From the NCBI RefSeq assembly GCF_030643805.1, contig NZ_CP094656.1, positions 2,790,001 through 2,854,000 of the forward strand: a stretch of 64,000 nucleotides of DNA. Direction: 5' to 3'. Under the pieces are notes generated by a model. It was not told the DNA's origin, did not search any database, and saw nothing but the letters and a program-made list of their open reading frames with translations. Every line of letters begins with the position of its first letter. Positions within the stretch are counted from its first letter, which is position 1. The stretch comes from Alkalihalobacillus sp. AL-G. GTDB taxonomy: Bacteria; Bacillota; Bacilli; Bacillales; Fictibacillaceae. Shown here piece by piece: positions 18,541 through 28,395 of the stretch. The position numbers and the translations under genes are program-made.

Positions 18541-20328
18541 TTATTGCTTGTTCGAAATCGTTTCTTTTTTCGTCACCTTCAAATGGAGGTCCTCTAACTG
18601 ACGGGCACTTACCTTATTTGGAGCGTTCGTCAGCAGGTCGCTTGCACTTGCGGTTTTCGGAAACGCAATCGTATCCCGTAGATTTGAACGACCTGCTAAA
18701 ATCATGACAAGACGGTCAAGTCCGAGTGCGATTCCACCGTGTGGCGGCGTTCCATATTCAAATGCTTCAAGCAGGAAGCCGAATTCCTCATACGCTTGCT
18801 CTATTGTAAAGCCAAGCGCTTTAAACATTCGCTCCTGCATGTCCTTTTTATAAATCCTTTGCGATCCTCCACCTAGTTCATAACCGTTCAAAACAAGGTC
18901 ATACGCCTGGGCACGAACGATTTCAGGCTCTGTTTCAAGAAGGTGAAGATCTTCCGCTTTCGGCATCGTAAATGGATGGTGGGCTGCCACATAGCGATTT
19001 GCATCCTCATCATACTCGAGTAGCGGGAAGTCTACGACCCAAAGGAAGTTAAACTTGCTTTTATCGATCAAACCTAATTCTTTTCCGAGTTTTAAACGTA
19101 AGGCACCAAGGCTTTCCGCCACGACAGTCGGATTGTCTGCAACGAATAACAGCAAATCTCCTTGTTGGGCACCGAATGCTCCAACCAATTCCTTCTGGAT
19201 CTCATCTGAGAAAAACTTCGCAATCGGACCCTTCAAGCCTTCCTCTTCGACCTTCAACCAAGCAAGGCCTTTTGCTCCATACACATTAACAAACTCTGTC
19301 AGTTGATCGATATCTTTACGGGAATAGTTGTCCGCATTGCCTTTTACATTAATCCCTTTTACTTCTCCGCCATTCTCAACGGTAGAAGCGAACACTTTGA
19401 AGTCCGATTGTTTTACAATTTCTGAAACGTTGACAAGCTCCATTTCAAAACGAGTATCTGGTTTATCCGATCCATACCGGTTTATCGCTTCTGCATATGT
19501 CATTCTCGGAATCGGTGTTTCTAATGCTACTCCTTTTGTTTCCGTCATGATAGAAGTCATCATTTCTTCTGTCATCGCCATCAGATCCTCTACGTCCATG
19601 AACGATGTCTCGATATCGATTTGTGTAAATTCAGGCTGGCGATCTGCTCGTAAATCTTCATCACGGAAGCAACGTACAATTTGATAATAACGCTCGTAAC
19701 CGGAAACCATCAGCAGCTGCTTGAAAATTTGCGGTGACTGCGGTAGTGCGTAAAAGCTGCCAGGGTGGACACGACTTGGAACTAGATAGTCCCTTGCTCC
19801 TTCTGGTGTACTTTTCGTAAGCATCGGTGTTTCCATTTCAAGAAATTCATACCCGTCTAGAAAATCACGGATCTGCTTCGTTACTTTGCTTCTAAGCTTG
19901 AACGTTTCTTGCATCTTCGGACGTCTTAAGTCGAGATAACGGTATTTCAACCGGACATCTTCGGTGATCTCAGAATCATTCGAAATAACGAATGGCGGAG
20001 TTTTTGCTGCGTTCAGGATTTCAACCGATTGCGCAAGAATCTCAATTTTACCTGTTGGCATGTTTTCATTGATTGTTCGTTCCGCTCGAGCAACAACGGT
20101 TCCTTTTATATCAAGGACATATTCATTTCGAATCCGTTCAGCAAGTTCAGTTGCTTCTTTCGAATGTTCAGGATTGAATACAACTTGAACAATACCCGAA
20201 CGATCACGGAAATCAATGAAAATCAATCCTCCCAGATCACGGCGTTTTTGCACCCACCCTTTTAGCTGAACCGCTTCATTTATATGTTTTTCACTTATTT
20301 TCCCGCAATGATGTGTTCTTCCGATCAT
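18541..20328 (-). CDS. aspS: Aspartyl-tRNA synthetase
   Basis: A 595-residue bacterial-type class IIb synthetase. The N-terminal OB fold begins [10 protein letters not shown]. Catalytic motif 2 includes [19 protein letters not shown], and motif 3 [11 protein letters not shown] is near the C terminus. The GAD insertion domain lies between. The ATG at 20328 has GGAGG eight bases upstream and lies one base past the hisS stop, so the two are translated from one message under the upstream T-box. Whether the enzyme is discriminating or also charges tRNA-Asn was not determined. Confidence 0.96.
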   Translation of the reverse strand: MIGRTHHCGKISEKHINEAVQLKGWVQKRRDLGGLIFIDFRDRSGIVQVVFNPEHSKEATELAERIRNEYVLDIKGTVVARAERTINENMPTGKIEILAQSVEILNAAKTPPFVISNDSEITEDVRLKYRYLDLRRPKMQETFKLRSKVTKQIRDFLDGYEFLEMETPMLTKSTPEGARDYLVPSRVHPGSFYALPQSPQIFKQLLMVSGYERYYQIVRCFRDEDLRADRQPEFTQIDIETSFMDVEDLMAMTEEMMTSIMTETKGVALETPIPRMTYAEAINRYGSDKPDTRFEMELVNVSEIVKQSDFKVFASTVENGGEVKGINVKGNADNYSRKDIDQLTEFVNVYGAKGLAWLKVEEEGLKGPIAKFFSDEIQKELVGAFGAQQGDLLLFVADNPTVVAESLGALRLKLGKELGLIDKSKFNFLWVVDFPLLEYDEDANRYVAAHHPFTMPKAEDLHLLETEPEIVRAQAYDLVLNGYELGGGSQRIYKKDMQERMFKALGFTIEQAYEEFGFLLEAFEYGTPPHGGIALGLDRLVMILAGRSNLRDTIAFPKTASASDLLTNAPNKVSARQLEDLHLKVTKKETISNKQ

Positions 20329-20329
20329 C

Positions 20330-21610
20330 CTAACGTCCTCCTTCAAGTTGCTTCAACACATAATCCTTTGCTTCTTCAATCTTTACTTCTACCTGTACAC
20401 CGCTAGCCATATCCTTGATATTGATGACTCCTTTATCAAGTTCATCTTCACCAAGAACAAGTACATAACGGGCATTGAGTCGGTCTGCAGCTTTAAATTG
20501 TGCTTTCATCTTTTTATCTAAATAATCACGATCGACCTGTAAGCCTGCTTTTCGAAGCTCATTTAAAAGTGATATACTCTGTTTTTTCGTTTTTTCTCCA
20601 AGTGTAATCATGTAACAGTCCAGCACTGTTTGAACTGGTAATTCCACCTGTTCTGCCTCTAGAGCCAGCAAAAATCTCTCCAAGCTCATCGCAAAGCCAA
20701 TCCCTGGCGTTTCCGGACCGCCAATGTCCTCAACTAGTCCGTTGTAGCGTCCACCACCGCTTAACGTCGTAATAGCACCAAATCCTGGTGCTTCACTCAT
20801 GATTTCAAATGCCGTATGGTTATAATAATCCAATCCACGAACGAGTGTTGGATCTACTTCATATGAAACGTCCATTTCCTCAAGATAAGATTTTACATTC
20901 TCGAAAAATTCCCTGGATTCGTCATTCAAGTAATCAAGTATCGAAGGAGCGGTTTTCATCGTTTCGTGATCGCGATCCTTTTTACAATCCAGTATTCGTA
21001 ATGGGTTCGTTTCGATGCGATTCTGGCAATCCCCGCAAAGCTCACTGATTACTGGTGTGAAATGCTTCACCAATGCGTCCTTGTGTGCCTGCCTGCTTTC
21101 TTTATCACCGAGTGAATTGACGACGAGTTTAAGGTGTTTGAGTCCAAGCTCCTGGTAAAGCTGCATTGCAAGTGCAATGACTTCGGCATCGATCGCTGGG
21201 TCATTGCTTCCTAAAGCTTCAATCCCGAACTGGACGAATTGGCGGTTTCTGCCTTTTTGCGGCCGCTCATAGCGGAACATCGGACCGATATAATACAATT
21301 TTGTCGGTTGTTGAGCTTCACCATAAAGCTTGTTCTGAACATACGCACGAACCGTTGATGCAGTTCCTTCCGGACGCAGGGTGAGGTTGCGATCACCACG
21401 ATCTTTGAACGTATACATTTCTTTCTGTACTATATCAGTGCTGTCTCCAACTCCACGTTGAAAGAGCTCAGTGTGTTCAAAAATCGGTGTTCGAATTTCG
21501 TGATAATTGTAATTCCTACATAGTTCTTTTGCTTTTTCCTCAATTATCTGCCATTTTTCAACTTCCCCTGGCAATATATCCTGGGTTCCTCTTGGAATCT
21601 GAAAACTCAT
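20330..21610 (-). CDS. hisS: Histidyl-tRNA synthetase
   Basis: A 426-residue class II synthetase. It begins [16 protein letters not shown], has motif 2 ([19 protein letters not shown]) and the histidine-specific region [13 protein letters not shown]. The C-terminal anticodon-binding domain contains [11 protein letters not shown]. The ATG at 21610 is eight bases past GAGGAG. It is the first gene of hisS-aspS. The T-box leader upstream carries an Asp codon, not a His codon, as specifier. Confidence 0.96.
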   Translation of the reverse strand: MSFQIPRGTQDILPGEVEKWQIIEEKAKELCRNYNYHEIRTPIFEHTELFQRGVGDSTDIVQKEMYTFKDRGDRNLTLRPEGTASTVRAYVQNKLYGEAQQPTKLYYIGPMFRYERPQKGRNRQFVQFGIEALGSNDPAIDAEVIALAMQLYQELGLKHLKLVVNSLGDKESRQAHKDALVKHFTPVISELCGDCQNRIETNPLRILDCKKDRDHETMKTAPSILDYLNDESREFFENVKSYLEEMDVSYEVDPTLVRGLDYYNHTAFEIMSEAPGFGAITTLSGGGRYNGLVEDIGGPETPGIGFAMSLERFLLALEAEQVELPVQTVLDCYMITLGEKTKKQSISLLNELRKAGLQVDRDYLDKKMKAQFKAADRLNARYVLVLGEDELDKGVINIKDMASGVQVEVKIEEAKDYVLKQLEGGR

Positions 21611-21689
21611 TCGATTCACTCCTCATCCATCATAATTGACTGTTTTTAAACGTTGAAAACTTGGAAAGGCAAAGCTAGTACGTAGGGTG

Positions 21690-21749
21690 AGCCTTAGTTG
21701 CACTTTTACACGTATAGAAAGTAAATTGATACTTTCTATACGTGTAAAA
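21690..21749 (-). repeat. Family C repeat with 20-bp perfect hairpin in the hisS 5' UTR, copy C3
   Basis: GTTGCACTTTTACACG is followed by a perfect hairpin. Its arms are TTTTACACGTATAGAAAGTA (21704-21723) and the exact complement at 21730-21749, around a 6-base loop. It sits between the T-box terminator and hisS, so it is part of the read-through message. Confidence 0.75.
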
Positions 21750-22028
21750 ACCAAAAAACTCCCGCCCCTCCTTAATAGAAGAAGGGACGAGAGTATATTC
21801 ACCCGTGGTACCACCCTAGTTGAAGTATAATCACTTCCACTCGATAAACAGTTAACGCCTGTTAACGTAAATCCCTACTCCAGACCGTTTCGGGACAAAA
21901 CCTAAAAAGTGTCTTTCATTCAGTCTTCATGTGGAAATGCTTGCAGCCGGGGCATTTCCTCTCTTACCAAAAGGGGCTGAATTACTTTTCTTCATCATTG
22001 GTTCTTTTCGATTCAATTTGAATTGATT
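21745..22028 (-). promoter_or_regulatory. T-box leader of hisS-aspS, aspartate specifier GAC
   Basis: The T-box sequence GGGTGGTACCAC is at 21805-21816. Stem I shows AGTAA, an AAGAGAGG distal loop and the specifier loop ending GAAA-GAC-A. GAC (21911-21913) is an Asp codon. The reading was made by aligning with the alaS leader, where the same slot holds GCT. Uncharged tRNA-Asp would then control both hisS and aspS. The terminator is at 21753-21794. Confidence 0.88.
21753..21794 (-). terminator. Conditional terminator of the hisS T-box
   Basis: On the minus strand ACTCTCGTCCCTTCT pairs with AGGAGGGGCGGGAGT and is followed by six T. Confidence 0.88.
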
Positions 22029-22031
22029 TCT

Positions 22032-22060
22032 ATCATACTCACGTTTTAATCGGTTGTCAA
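22032..22060 (-). promoter_or_regulatory. SigA promoter of hisS-aspS
   Basis: TTGACA (22055-22060), a 17-base spacer and TATGAT (22032-22037). Transcription would start near 22025, at the 5' end of the T-box leader. Confidence 0.88.
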
Positions 22061-22078
22061 GATTATTTTTAAAGAAAA

Positions 22079-22180
22079 CTCGGCGATTGCCGAGCCTTTA
22101 GGCGAAAGCAGAGTCATGGTTGCACTTATACTATAGAAAGTATTAAATACTTTCCTAACATGCGAAAAAAGTGCAACCCC
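22079..22180 (+). repeat. Family C repeat, copy C4 (most complete)
   Basis: The small hairpin CTCGGC-GATT-GCCGAG (22079-22094) is followed by a larger one. The outer arms of the larger hairpin are GTTGCACTT (22119-22127) and AAGTGCAAC (22169-22177). The inner arms are GAAAGTA (22136-22142) and TACTTTC (22148-22154). It lies between yrzK and the hisS promoter. Confidence 0.75.
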
Positions 22181-22186
22181 TGCCGA

Positions 22187-22360
22187 TCAGCGTTTAATTT
22201 GATGCTTCAACTTCTTAACAGCCTCAAGAGTAACGCCAAATTCCTCAGCAAGCTCATAGTTCGTCATCATATGTTCTTTTTCGATGAATTGATGAAAATC
22301 CATCCCGAACAATGAAGATGCCCGATTGTTCAATGCTTCCGTTTTTAGACTCTTTCTCAT
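22187..22360 (-). CDS. yrzK: Small helix-turn-helix protein, YrzK-like
   Basis: A 57-residue reading frame beginning MRKSLKTEALNNRASSLFGM. The C-terminal part NYELAEEFGVTLEAVKKLKH reads as a helix-turn-helix. GGAAGG lies ten bases before the ATG. Its position between dtd and hisS matches yrzK of B. subtilis. The amidase gene yrvJ found nearby in B. subtilis is absent. The function is unknown. Confidence 0.7.
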   Translation of the reverse strand: MRKSLKTEALNNRASSLFGMDFHQFIEKEHMMTNYELAEEFGVTLEAVKKLKHQIKR

Positions 22361-22372
22361 TACGATCCAACC

Positions 22373-22438
22373 TTCCTGTACGGAATTCCTTTTAGTAGCA
22401 TTTCCGATTTGGTTGATTTTTCTACATACGTACAGGAA
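22373..22438 (-). other. Inverted repeat overlapping the yrzK ribosome binding site
   Basis: TTCCTGTACG and CGTACAGGAA (22429-22438 and 22373-22382) are perfect 10-base arms separated by 46 bases. The second arm includes the GGAA of the yrzK ribosome binding site. Confidence 0.45.
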
Positions 22439-22450
22439 ATTTTTAAAAAT

Positions 22451-22490
22451 AAAACAAAAGGGTTGACTCTGTTGAAAGCCATCCCTTTTT
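22451..22490 (-). terminator. Probable terminator after dtd
   Basis: AAAGGGATGGC and GTCAACCCTTT pair imperfectly on the minus strand and are followed by TGTTTTATTTTT. Confidence 0.6.
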
Positions 22491-22933
22491 CATTCAGATG
22501 TATCGAGAATCAGTGTTACTGGGCCTTGATTGTTAAATTGCACGTCCATCATTGCACCAAACTCCCCTGTTTCTACGTGAACGCCTTTTTCAATCAGACT
22601 TTGATTAAATCGATGATAAAGGGCTTCCGCATGTTCGGGTTTCGCTGCTTGCATGAAGTTTGGCCGACGTCCTTTCCGACAATCGCCAAATAGGGTGAAT
22701 TGGGAGATGGACAAAATTTGCCCTTCAATATCTAGTAATGACCGATTCATTTTCCCTTGGTCGTCTTCAAAAATGCGAAGGTTTGGGATTTTGTTCACAA
22801 GAAATTCTACGTCTTCCTCAGTGTCTTCATGTGTTACACCAACAAGAAGGACAAGACCACACTCTATTTGTCCGATTACTTCACCTGCAACGGTCACTTT
22901 TCCGTACGAAGCACGTTGTACTACTACTCGCAA
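22490..22933 (-). CDS. dtd: D-aminoacyl-tRNA deacylase
   Basis: A 147-residue enzyme that hydrolyses D-amino acids (and misattached Gly) from tRNA. The conserved motifs [17 protein letters not shown] and, near the C terminus, [18 protein letters not shown] form the active site. A TTG start at 22933, giving [11 protein letters not shown], fits the family N terminus and lies seven bases after AAGGTGG. The GTG at 22945 overlaps that ribosome binding site and is less likely. It follows relA, as in most Bacilli. Confidence 0.93.
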   Translation of the reverse strand: MRVVVQRASYGKVTVAGEVIGQIECGLVLLVGVTHEDTEEDVEFLVNKIPNLRIFEDDQGKMNRSLLDIEGQILSISQFTLFGDCRKGRRPNFMQAAKPEHAEALYHRFNQSLIEKGVHVETGEFGAMMDVQFNNQGPVTLILDTSE

Positions 22934-22988
22934 ATCCAATCCCACCTTTTGGAATCAGCAGTTTGTGGCTGACTTTGAACTGTTAATT

Positions 22989-25160
22989 TTACTGCATCAT
23001 TCGTCGTACTGCATAAATATCAGGAATACGTTTGATTCGTTCTACAACCTTGTGCAGATGATTTACGTTTTGAATCGAAATGGTCATATTGATGGTCGCC
23101 ATTTTATTTCGGTCTGACCTGCCTGATACTGCACTTATGTTCGTCTTCGTTTCCGCAACGGCATGAAGCACTTCATTAAGCAGCCCTCTTCGGTCAAATC
23201 CATTGATTACAATATCGACGCTGTAGTTTTTCGTATGTTGGGAATCTCCTTCCCACTCAACCGGCAATAAGCGGTTATCATCTTGCTCTGATTGGATATT
23301 CGGGCAATCCGTTCGGTGAATCGAGACGCCTCTTCCTTTAGTAATGTACCCTACAATATCGTCACCTGGTACAGGGTTACAGCATCTGGACAACCGAATC
23401 AACAGGTTGTCGATTCCTTTTACCGTGACTCCTACCTCTGTCTTTCGTTGCGGGTACGTTTTCGTATTGTTGATTGCAGACAAAAGCTTGGCTGAATCTT
23501 CATCCTTTTTCTTTCTCAATTTATCCGTTAAACGGGTTGCAATCTGTGCTGCGGTAATTCCGTTATAGCCGACTGCTGCATACATATCCTCGATGTTTGT
23601 AAAACTGAATTTTTGAGCTACAGTTTGTACATTCTCTTGAGTGAAAACTTCCTTAAGTTCGTAGCCGTGATTTTTAATTTCCTTTTCAACGAGTTCTTTT
23701 CCTTTTAATACATTTTCTTCTCGCTTTTCTTTTTTAAACCACTGGCGTATTTTATTTTTCGCATGAGAGCTTTGGGCAAGTTTCAGCCAATCCTTACTTG
23801 GACCATACGAATGTTTCGAAGTCATCACTTCTACAATATCCCCGGTCTTCAATTTATAATCAAGCGGGACCATTTTGCTGTTCACCTTAGCCCCGATACA
23901 CTGGTTCCCGATTTCAGTATGGATACGGTAGGCAAAGTCTAATGGAACGGATCCTGACGGCAGCTCGATCACATCTCCTTTAGGCGAGAAGACGAACACC
24001 ATGTCAGAGAATAAATCAACTTTCAACGATTCCATAAATTCTTCTGCATCCGTTGCATCGTTTTGCCACTCAAGAATTTCACGGAACCAAGTAAGCTTCT
24101 CTTCGTATGTTTTGTTACCGTTATTCGCTGACTCTTCCTTATAAGCCCAATGAGCAGCAATCCCGTATTCTGCCACTCTGTGCATATCATGGGTACGGAT
24201 CTGAACCTCCAACGGATCACCTTTTGGACCGATGACAGTTGTATGGAGGGACTGATACATATTCGCTTTTGGCATCGCAATGTAATCTTTAAATCTTCCT
24301 GGCATCGGCTTCCAGCATGTATGGATGATTCCCAGAACTGCATAACAGTCTCGTATACTATCGACCACGACCCGAACAGCCAATAAGTCATATATTTCAT
24401 TGAATTGCTTGTTTTGCTTAGTCATTTTACGGTAGATGCTATAAATATGTTTGGGTCTTCCCCACATTTCAGCGTCGATGTTCACTTCTTGAATACGTTG
24501 ATCTATGTCTTGGATCACTTCCTGAACATACTGTTCCCGTTCTGCCCGCTTCTGCTTCATCAAGTTGACTATCCGATAATATTGCTGGGGGTTCAAGTAT
24601 CGGAGGGAAACATCCTCAAGCTCCCATTTAATTGTTGAAATACCGAGCCGGTGAGCAAGCGGCGCAAAAATCTCAAGTGTCTCGTTCGCCTTTTGGTACT
24701 GTTTTTCCTTAGGCATATGCTTCAGGGTTCTCATATTATGAAGTCTGTCAGCCAGCTTGATCAATATACAGCGAATGTCTTGAGCCATTGCCACAAACAT
24801 TTTCCGATGGTTTTCAGCCTGCTGCTCTTCCTTCGACTTGAACTTGATCTTTTTAAGCTTAGTAACCCCATCGACAAGCATACTGACTTCTTCACCGAAG
24901 GCTTCCGTCAATTCCTGCAAAGAGACGTCCGTATCCTCAACGACATCGTGAAGAAACCCTGCTGCAATCGTAGGAGCATCCATTTCCAAATTAACAAGAA
25001 TGCCTGCTACTTCAACAGGATGATCTATATAAGGGTCACCCGATTTGCGGTATTGTCCTTCGTGCGCTTCCTTTGCAAAATCGTATGCCCTGTTAAGAAT
25101 TTCTATATCATTTTTTGGCAGATAAGTTGCCGCTTTTTTCATAACTTCTTCAATGGTCAT
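22989..25160 (-). CDS. relA: (p)ppGpp synthetase/hydrolase RelA
   Basis: A 723-residue long RSH protein. The HD hydrolase domain has FLHDVVEDTDVS at about residues 70-82. The synthetase domain follows (YDLLAVRVVVDSIRDCYAVLG), then TGS (ELPSGSVPLDFAYRIHTEIG), a zinc-finger region with SRCCNPVPGDDI, and a C-terminal ACT domain. The intact HD motif indicates both synthesis and breakdown of the alarmone. The ATG at 25160 is used; a GTG nine bases earlier is possible. It is followed by dtd. Confidence 0.96.
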   Translation of the reverse strand: MTIEEVMKKAATYLPKNDIEILNRAYDFAKEAHEGQYRKSGDPYIDHPVEVAGILVNLEMDAPTIAAGFLHDVVEDTDVSLQELTEAFGEEVSMLVDGVTKLKKIKFKSKEEQQAENHRKMFVAMAQDIRCILIKLADRLHNMRTLKHMPKEKQYQKANETLEIFAPLAHRLGISTIKWELEDVSLRYLNPQQYYRIVNLMKQKRAEREQYVQEVIQDIDQRIQEVNIDAEMWGRPKHIYSIYRKMTKQNKQFNEIYDLLAVRVVVDSIRDCYAVLGIIHTCWKPMPGRFKDYIAMPKANMYQSLHTTVIGPKGDPLEVQIRTHDMHRVAEYGIAAHWAYKEESANNGNKTYEEKLTWFREILEWQNDATDAEEFMESLKVDLFSDMVFVFSPKGDVIELPSGSVPLDFAYRIHTEIGNQCIGAKVNSKMVPLDYKLKTGDIVEVMTSKHSYGPSKDWLKLAQSSHAKNKIRQWFKKEKREENVLKGKELVEKEIKNHGYELKEVFTQENVQTVAQKFSFTNIEDMYAAVGYNGITAAQIATRLTDKLRKKKDEDSAKLLSAINNTKTYPQRKTEVGVTVKGIDNLLIRLSRCCNPVPGDDIVGYITKGRGVSIHRTDCPNIQSEQDDNRLLPVEWEGDSQHTKNYSVDIVINGFDRRGLLNEVLHAVAETKTNISAVSGRSDRNKMATINMTISIQNVNHLHKVVERIKRIPDIYAVRRMMQ

Positions 25161-25291
25161 GCGAATCACCCATCATTATCTCGATTGGTATATAGATTCT
25201 ATTATCGTTAAAATTTTACTTCCTGTAAAGGGTTAAGCGAAAAATGTCGAATAAAACCGATTTCTTTGGCTTCGGAGGGATCGGATCGAGA

Positions 25292-25342
25292 TTCGCAGTT
25301 CTTCTCAGATTTTCGCAGATGATTTTTGAATTTCGCAGTAAA
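25292..25342. repeat. Family B tandem repeat, 20-bp period (B2)
   Basis: CGCAG cores lie at 25294, 25314 and 25334, exactly 20 bp apart, each within TTCGCAG. The spacer after the first core (TTCTTCTCAGATTT) resembles the spacer TTCTTTCCAGATTT in B1. It lies between relA and apt, upstream of relA. Confidence 0.75.
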
Positions 25343-25401
25343 TCCTAATATTCCACCTCGATTGAATTTTTCAAGATGGATTAAGATCGGTTTTTCCAAA
25401 T

Positions 25402-25433
25402 AAAGAAAAGACCCCTCTCATTGTTAGGGGTCT
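25402..25433 (-). terminator. Terminator after apt
   Basis: AGACCCCT and AGGGGTCT form an 8-bp stem, followed on the minus strand by TTTCTTT. Confidence 0.88.
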
Positions 25434-25445
25434 CTTTGATTCAAA

Positions 25446-25958
25446 TCAGTATTGCATCAATGTAAAAATATCATATCCGTCGAGTTTATCTCGTCCATCC
25501 AAATAAGTCAGTTCAATCATGAAGGCAATACCAACAACCACTCCTCCAAGCTTTTCAACAAGCTGAACCGTTGCATCGATCGTTCCTCCCGTTGCCAAAA
25601 GGTCATCTGTGATCAAAACTCGCTGACCCGGCTTTATGGCATCCTTGTGCATTGTTAGGATATCCTTACCGTACTCTTTCCCGTAATCTACTTTTTCAAC
25701 TTCTCTTGGAAGCTTTCCATCTTTTCTTACAGGAACGAATCCAACATTTAATGCATATGCAACCGGACAGCCGACGATAAAACCTCTTGCTTCAGGTCCT
25801 ACAACAACATCAATTTCTCGATCCTTCGCATAGGTCACGATATCGTCCATTGCTTTTTTATAAATATCCCCCTGTTGCATTAACGTCGTGATGTCTTTAA
25901 AACGGATTCCTTCCTGAGGGAAATTTTCTACTACTTCAATGTATTTTTTATAGTCCAT
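25446..25958 (-). CDS. apt: Adenine phosphoribosyltransferase
   Basis: A 170-residue type I phosphoribosyltransferase that salvages adenine to AMP. The PRPP-binding loop is [13 protein letters not shown], and [10 protein letters not shown] is the conserved substrate-side motif. It starts three bases past the recJ stop, so the two are cotranscribed, as in B. subtilis. A terminator follows and separates apt from relA. Confidence 0.96.
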   Translation of the reverse strand: MDYKKYIEVVENFPQEGIRFKDITTLMQQGDIYKKAMDDIVTYAKDREIDVVVGPEARGFIVGCPVAYALNVGFVPVRKDGKLPREVEKVDYGKEYGKDILTMHKDAIKPGQRVLITDDLLATGGTIDATVQLVEKLGGVVVGIAFMIELTYLDGRDKLDGYDIFTLMQY

Positions 25959-25961
25959 CTA

Positions 25962-28322
25962 CTAGTTAGCCTCCTCAAAACGTTTGCTTTCATTATCATT
26001 TTCTTCAAAAAACCACTTTTTCAACTCACGGTATGAGGAGTAACATAAATCATTTTCGAGACTGGCCTGTTCTTGTTTTCTCCTATACGTTTCCGAATCA
26101 GTCAACGGTCGCTTTTGTGGTTGATCAGATACTGTTACAAATCCATTCTCTATTGTAACAAATTCAAGTTCAAAAAACACCTCTGTCATAAAAATGACCG
26201 ATTCAGGTGTCCAGCCTTTATAGGACGCTAGGTCCTTTGCTCGTTTACGATATTCGAACGGTTGTTTCTTATTTAAAAAAGCATAAAACCATTTGAATTG
26301 GTCTCGTGTTGGAATCGGATTAAAGTAATGATCCTCATTATGATGAAAGACAGTGTAAACGCGATCTGCATAGCTGCCTAACGAAATCAAATGTTCTAAG
26401 TGCCCCTTGCTCGACGGTAAATCCAAGACAAACATATACTTAGTATCTAAAATAGCCTTGTCGGACGTAAGATTATCAATCTTCTGTATTCGATCCTTCC
26501 AATCATGCAGCTCCAATTTTTCAATCGTTTCGTCCCTATAGTGTAAAAGAAGAACCTTGTCGCGTGGGATCAGGCTTAAACGTTTTGATAAATTTTTGAT
26601 ACCGCGATAATCAAACAGTTGTTTTTCTTTGACAGCAATGTCCTGCAGCATCACCTGAGGTTTGCGGAACCCGTTCCATTCATTGATAGAAAGCTCACCA
26701 ACTACTGAAATAGCAGCATTCGGTGTAATCTCTTCAAACACTTCTCCAAAATGAAAACCGATCACGTCAAGCGTAGATTGATTACCATTTAATGCTAGTT
26801 TCAGATGATTGGATTCGCTGCCGATTCTCCGTATTTCCTTTAGTTGGCACTGATCGATCATGAATTTCGGCTTTGGGTTCTCGACCCCAAATGGTTCAAG
26901 CATTTGTAATTCTTCAATCACATCCAACGAGATATCATCGACAGAACAGCTGACATCAACTTTTGTTATCGGTGTAAAATCCTCTTTTGAGAGGTTGCTT
27001 GATGCGAGCTCATTCAAACGATTACGTAATTCCTCAAGGTTTTCAACCTTTAATGTCATCCCTGCTGCCATCGGATGGCCGCCAAAATGAGGCAGTATAT
27101 CTCTGCATGTTGATAAGCTTTCGAACATATCGAACCCAGCGATGCTTCTTGCAGAGCCCTTCGCCTCGCCCTTTTCCTCATCAATACTCAAAATGATCGT
27201 TGGTCTGTAATACCGTTCAACTACCCTCGATGCAACAATTCCGATTACGCCAGGATTCCAGCCTTCCTTGGCGATGACGAGAACGGAATTATCTTCAGGT
27301 GGGTACTGTTCTTCAATTAGTTCGATCGCTTCTTTCGACATTTCATTGACAATCGTTTTCCGCTCTTTATTCATTCCATCGATTTCTTCTGCAATCCATT
27401 GTGCTTGTTCAACATCATCAGTCGTGAATAATTCGACCGCCGGTTCAGCAGAATCTAATCGTCCTGCTGCATTGACTCGAGGTCCGATCGCAAATCCGAC
27501 ATGCTCTGAGTTTAACTGTTGATCCGAAATGCCACATACCTTCAATAATGCTTGAAGTCCTGGTTTTGAAGTTGATTGGAGCTTTTGTATTCCGAGCTTT
27601 GCAATCAACCGATTTTCATCAACTAGTGGAACTAAGTCTGCAATTGTACCGATACATGCGATATCGAGAAGATGAATAGGCGCTTCATCTAATAATGCAT
27701 GGGCAACTTTAAAAGCAACTCCAACTCCCGCAAGTCCTTTAAATGGATACGGACAGCCTGGTTTCTTCGGGTTGATTGTCGCAAAAGCATTCGGTAATTC
27801 CGGTGGAGGTTCATGGTGATCTGTAATAATCAGATCAATCCCCAATTCCATGGCGACATCTGCCTCGTGGGTTGCTGAAATACCTGTATCGACCGTCACA
27901 ATCAAGGAGTACCCCTCGTCCTTAGCCCAGCGAAAAGCAGCTTCATTTGGACCATACCCCTCGGTAAATCGGTTCGGGATATAGAAGTCAAATCGCGCAC
28001 CGAGCTCTCGAAATGTATGGATCATAACGGATGTACTACTTACACCATCTGCATCATAATCCCCAAAAATCAGAATTTTCTCATCCTGCTCAATAGCGTA
28101 CTTAATCCGTTCGACCGCTTTTTTCATATCATCTAACAGAAAAGGATCGTAAAACATTGTATCCTCAATATGTAAAAACTGATTAATTTCCGTTTCCTCA
28201 TGTATACCTCGACTGACAAATAAACGGGCGAGTAAAGGAGAAATGTCATGTTTTTGTATAAGCTCCTTTGATTTTACCTCATCTGCTTCTGTCAGCTTCC
28301 ATCTTGTCTTTGCTTTTAACAT
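25962..28322 (-). CDS. recJ: Single-stranded-DNA exonuclease RecJ
   Basis: A 786-residue 5'-3' exonuclease of the DHH/DHHA1 family. Metal-binding motifs are DYDADGVSS, VDTGIS and TDHHEPPPE. DHHA1 contains FGGHPMAAGM. The extra C-terminal domain of about 200 residues is the form usual in Bacilli. The ATG at 28322 is five bases past GAGGTGG. It acts in recombination and mismatch repair. apt follows directly. Confidence 0.95.
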   Translation of the reverse strand: MLKAKTRWKLTEADEVKSKELIQKHDISPLLARLFVSRGIHEETEINQFLHIEDTMFYDPFLLDDMKKAVERIKYAIEQDEKILIFGDYDADGVSSTSVMIHTFRELGARFDFYIPNRFTEGYGPNEAAFRWAKDEGYSLIVTVDTGISATHEADVAMELGIDLIITDHHEPPPELPNAFATINPKKPGCPYPFKGLAGVGVAFKVAHALLDEAPIHLLDIACIGTIADLVPLVDENRLIAKLGIQKLQSTSKPGLQALLKVCGISDQQLNSEHVGFAIGPRVNAAGRLDSAEPAVELFTTDDVEQAQWIAEEIDGMNKERKTIVNEMSKEAIELIEEQYPPEDNSVLVIAKEGWNPGVIGIVASRVVERYYRPTIILSIDEEKGEAKGSARSIAGFDMFESLSTCRDILPHFGGHPMAAGMTLKVENLEELRNRLNELASSNLSKEDFTPITKVDVSCSVDDISLDVIEELQMLEPFGVENPKPKFMIDQCQLKEIRRIGSESNHLKLALNGNQSTLDVIGFHFGEVFEEITPNAAISVVGELSINEWNGFRKPQVMLQDIAVKEKQLFDYRGIKNLSKRLSLIPRDKVLLLHYRDETIEKLELHDWKDRIQKIDNLTSDKAILDTKYMFVLDLPSSKGHLEHLISLGSYADRVYTVFHHNEDHYFNPIPTRDQFKWFYAFLNKKQPFEYRKRAKDLASYKGWTPESVIFMTEVFFELEFVTIENGFVTVSDQPQKRPLTDSETYRRKQEQASLENDLCYSSYRELKKWFFEENDNESKRFEEAN

Positions 28323-28395
28323 AAAAACCACCTCTTGACCTACTCATTATACTAGAGGAGCCAAAGAGGTGGCAAATGATATTTATATTGTATAT

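Noticed and set aside
25208-25399. 63-codon minus-strand reading frame between relA and apt
   Set aside because: It runs through the 20-bp repeat array, has a composition typical of the repeat and no family similarity that I recognise.
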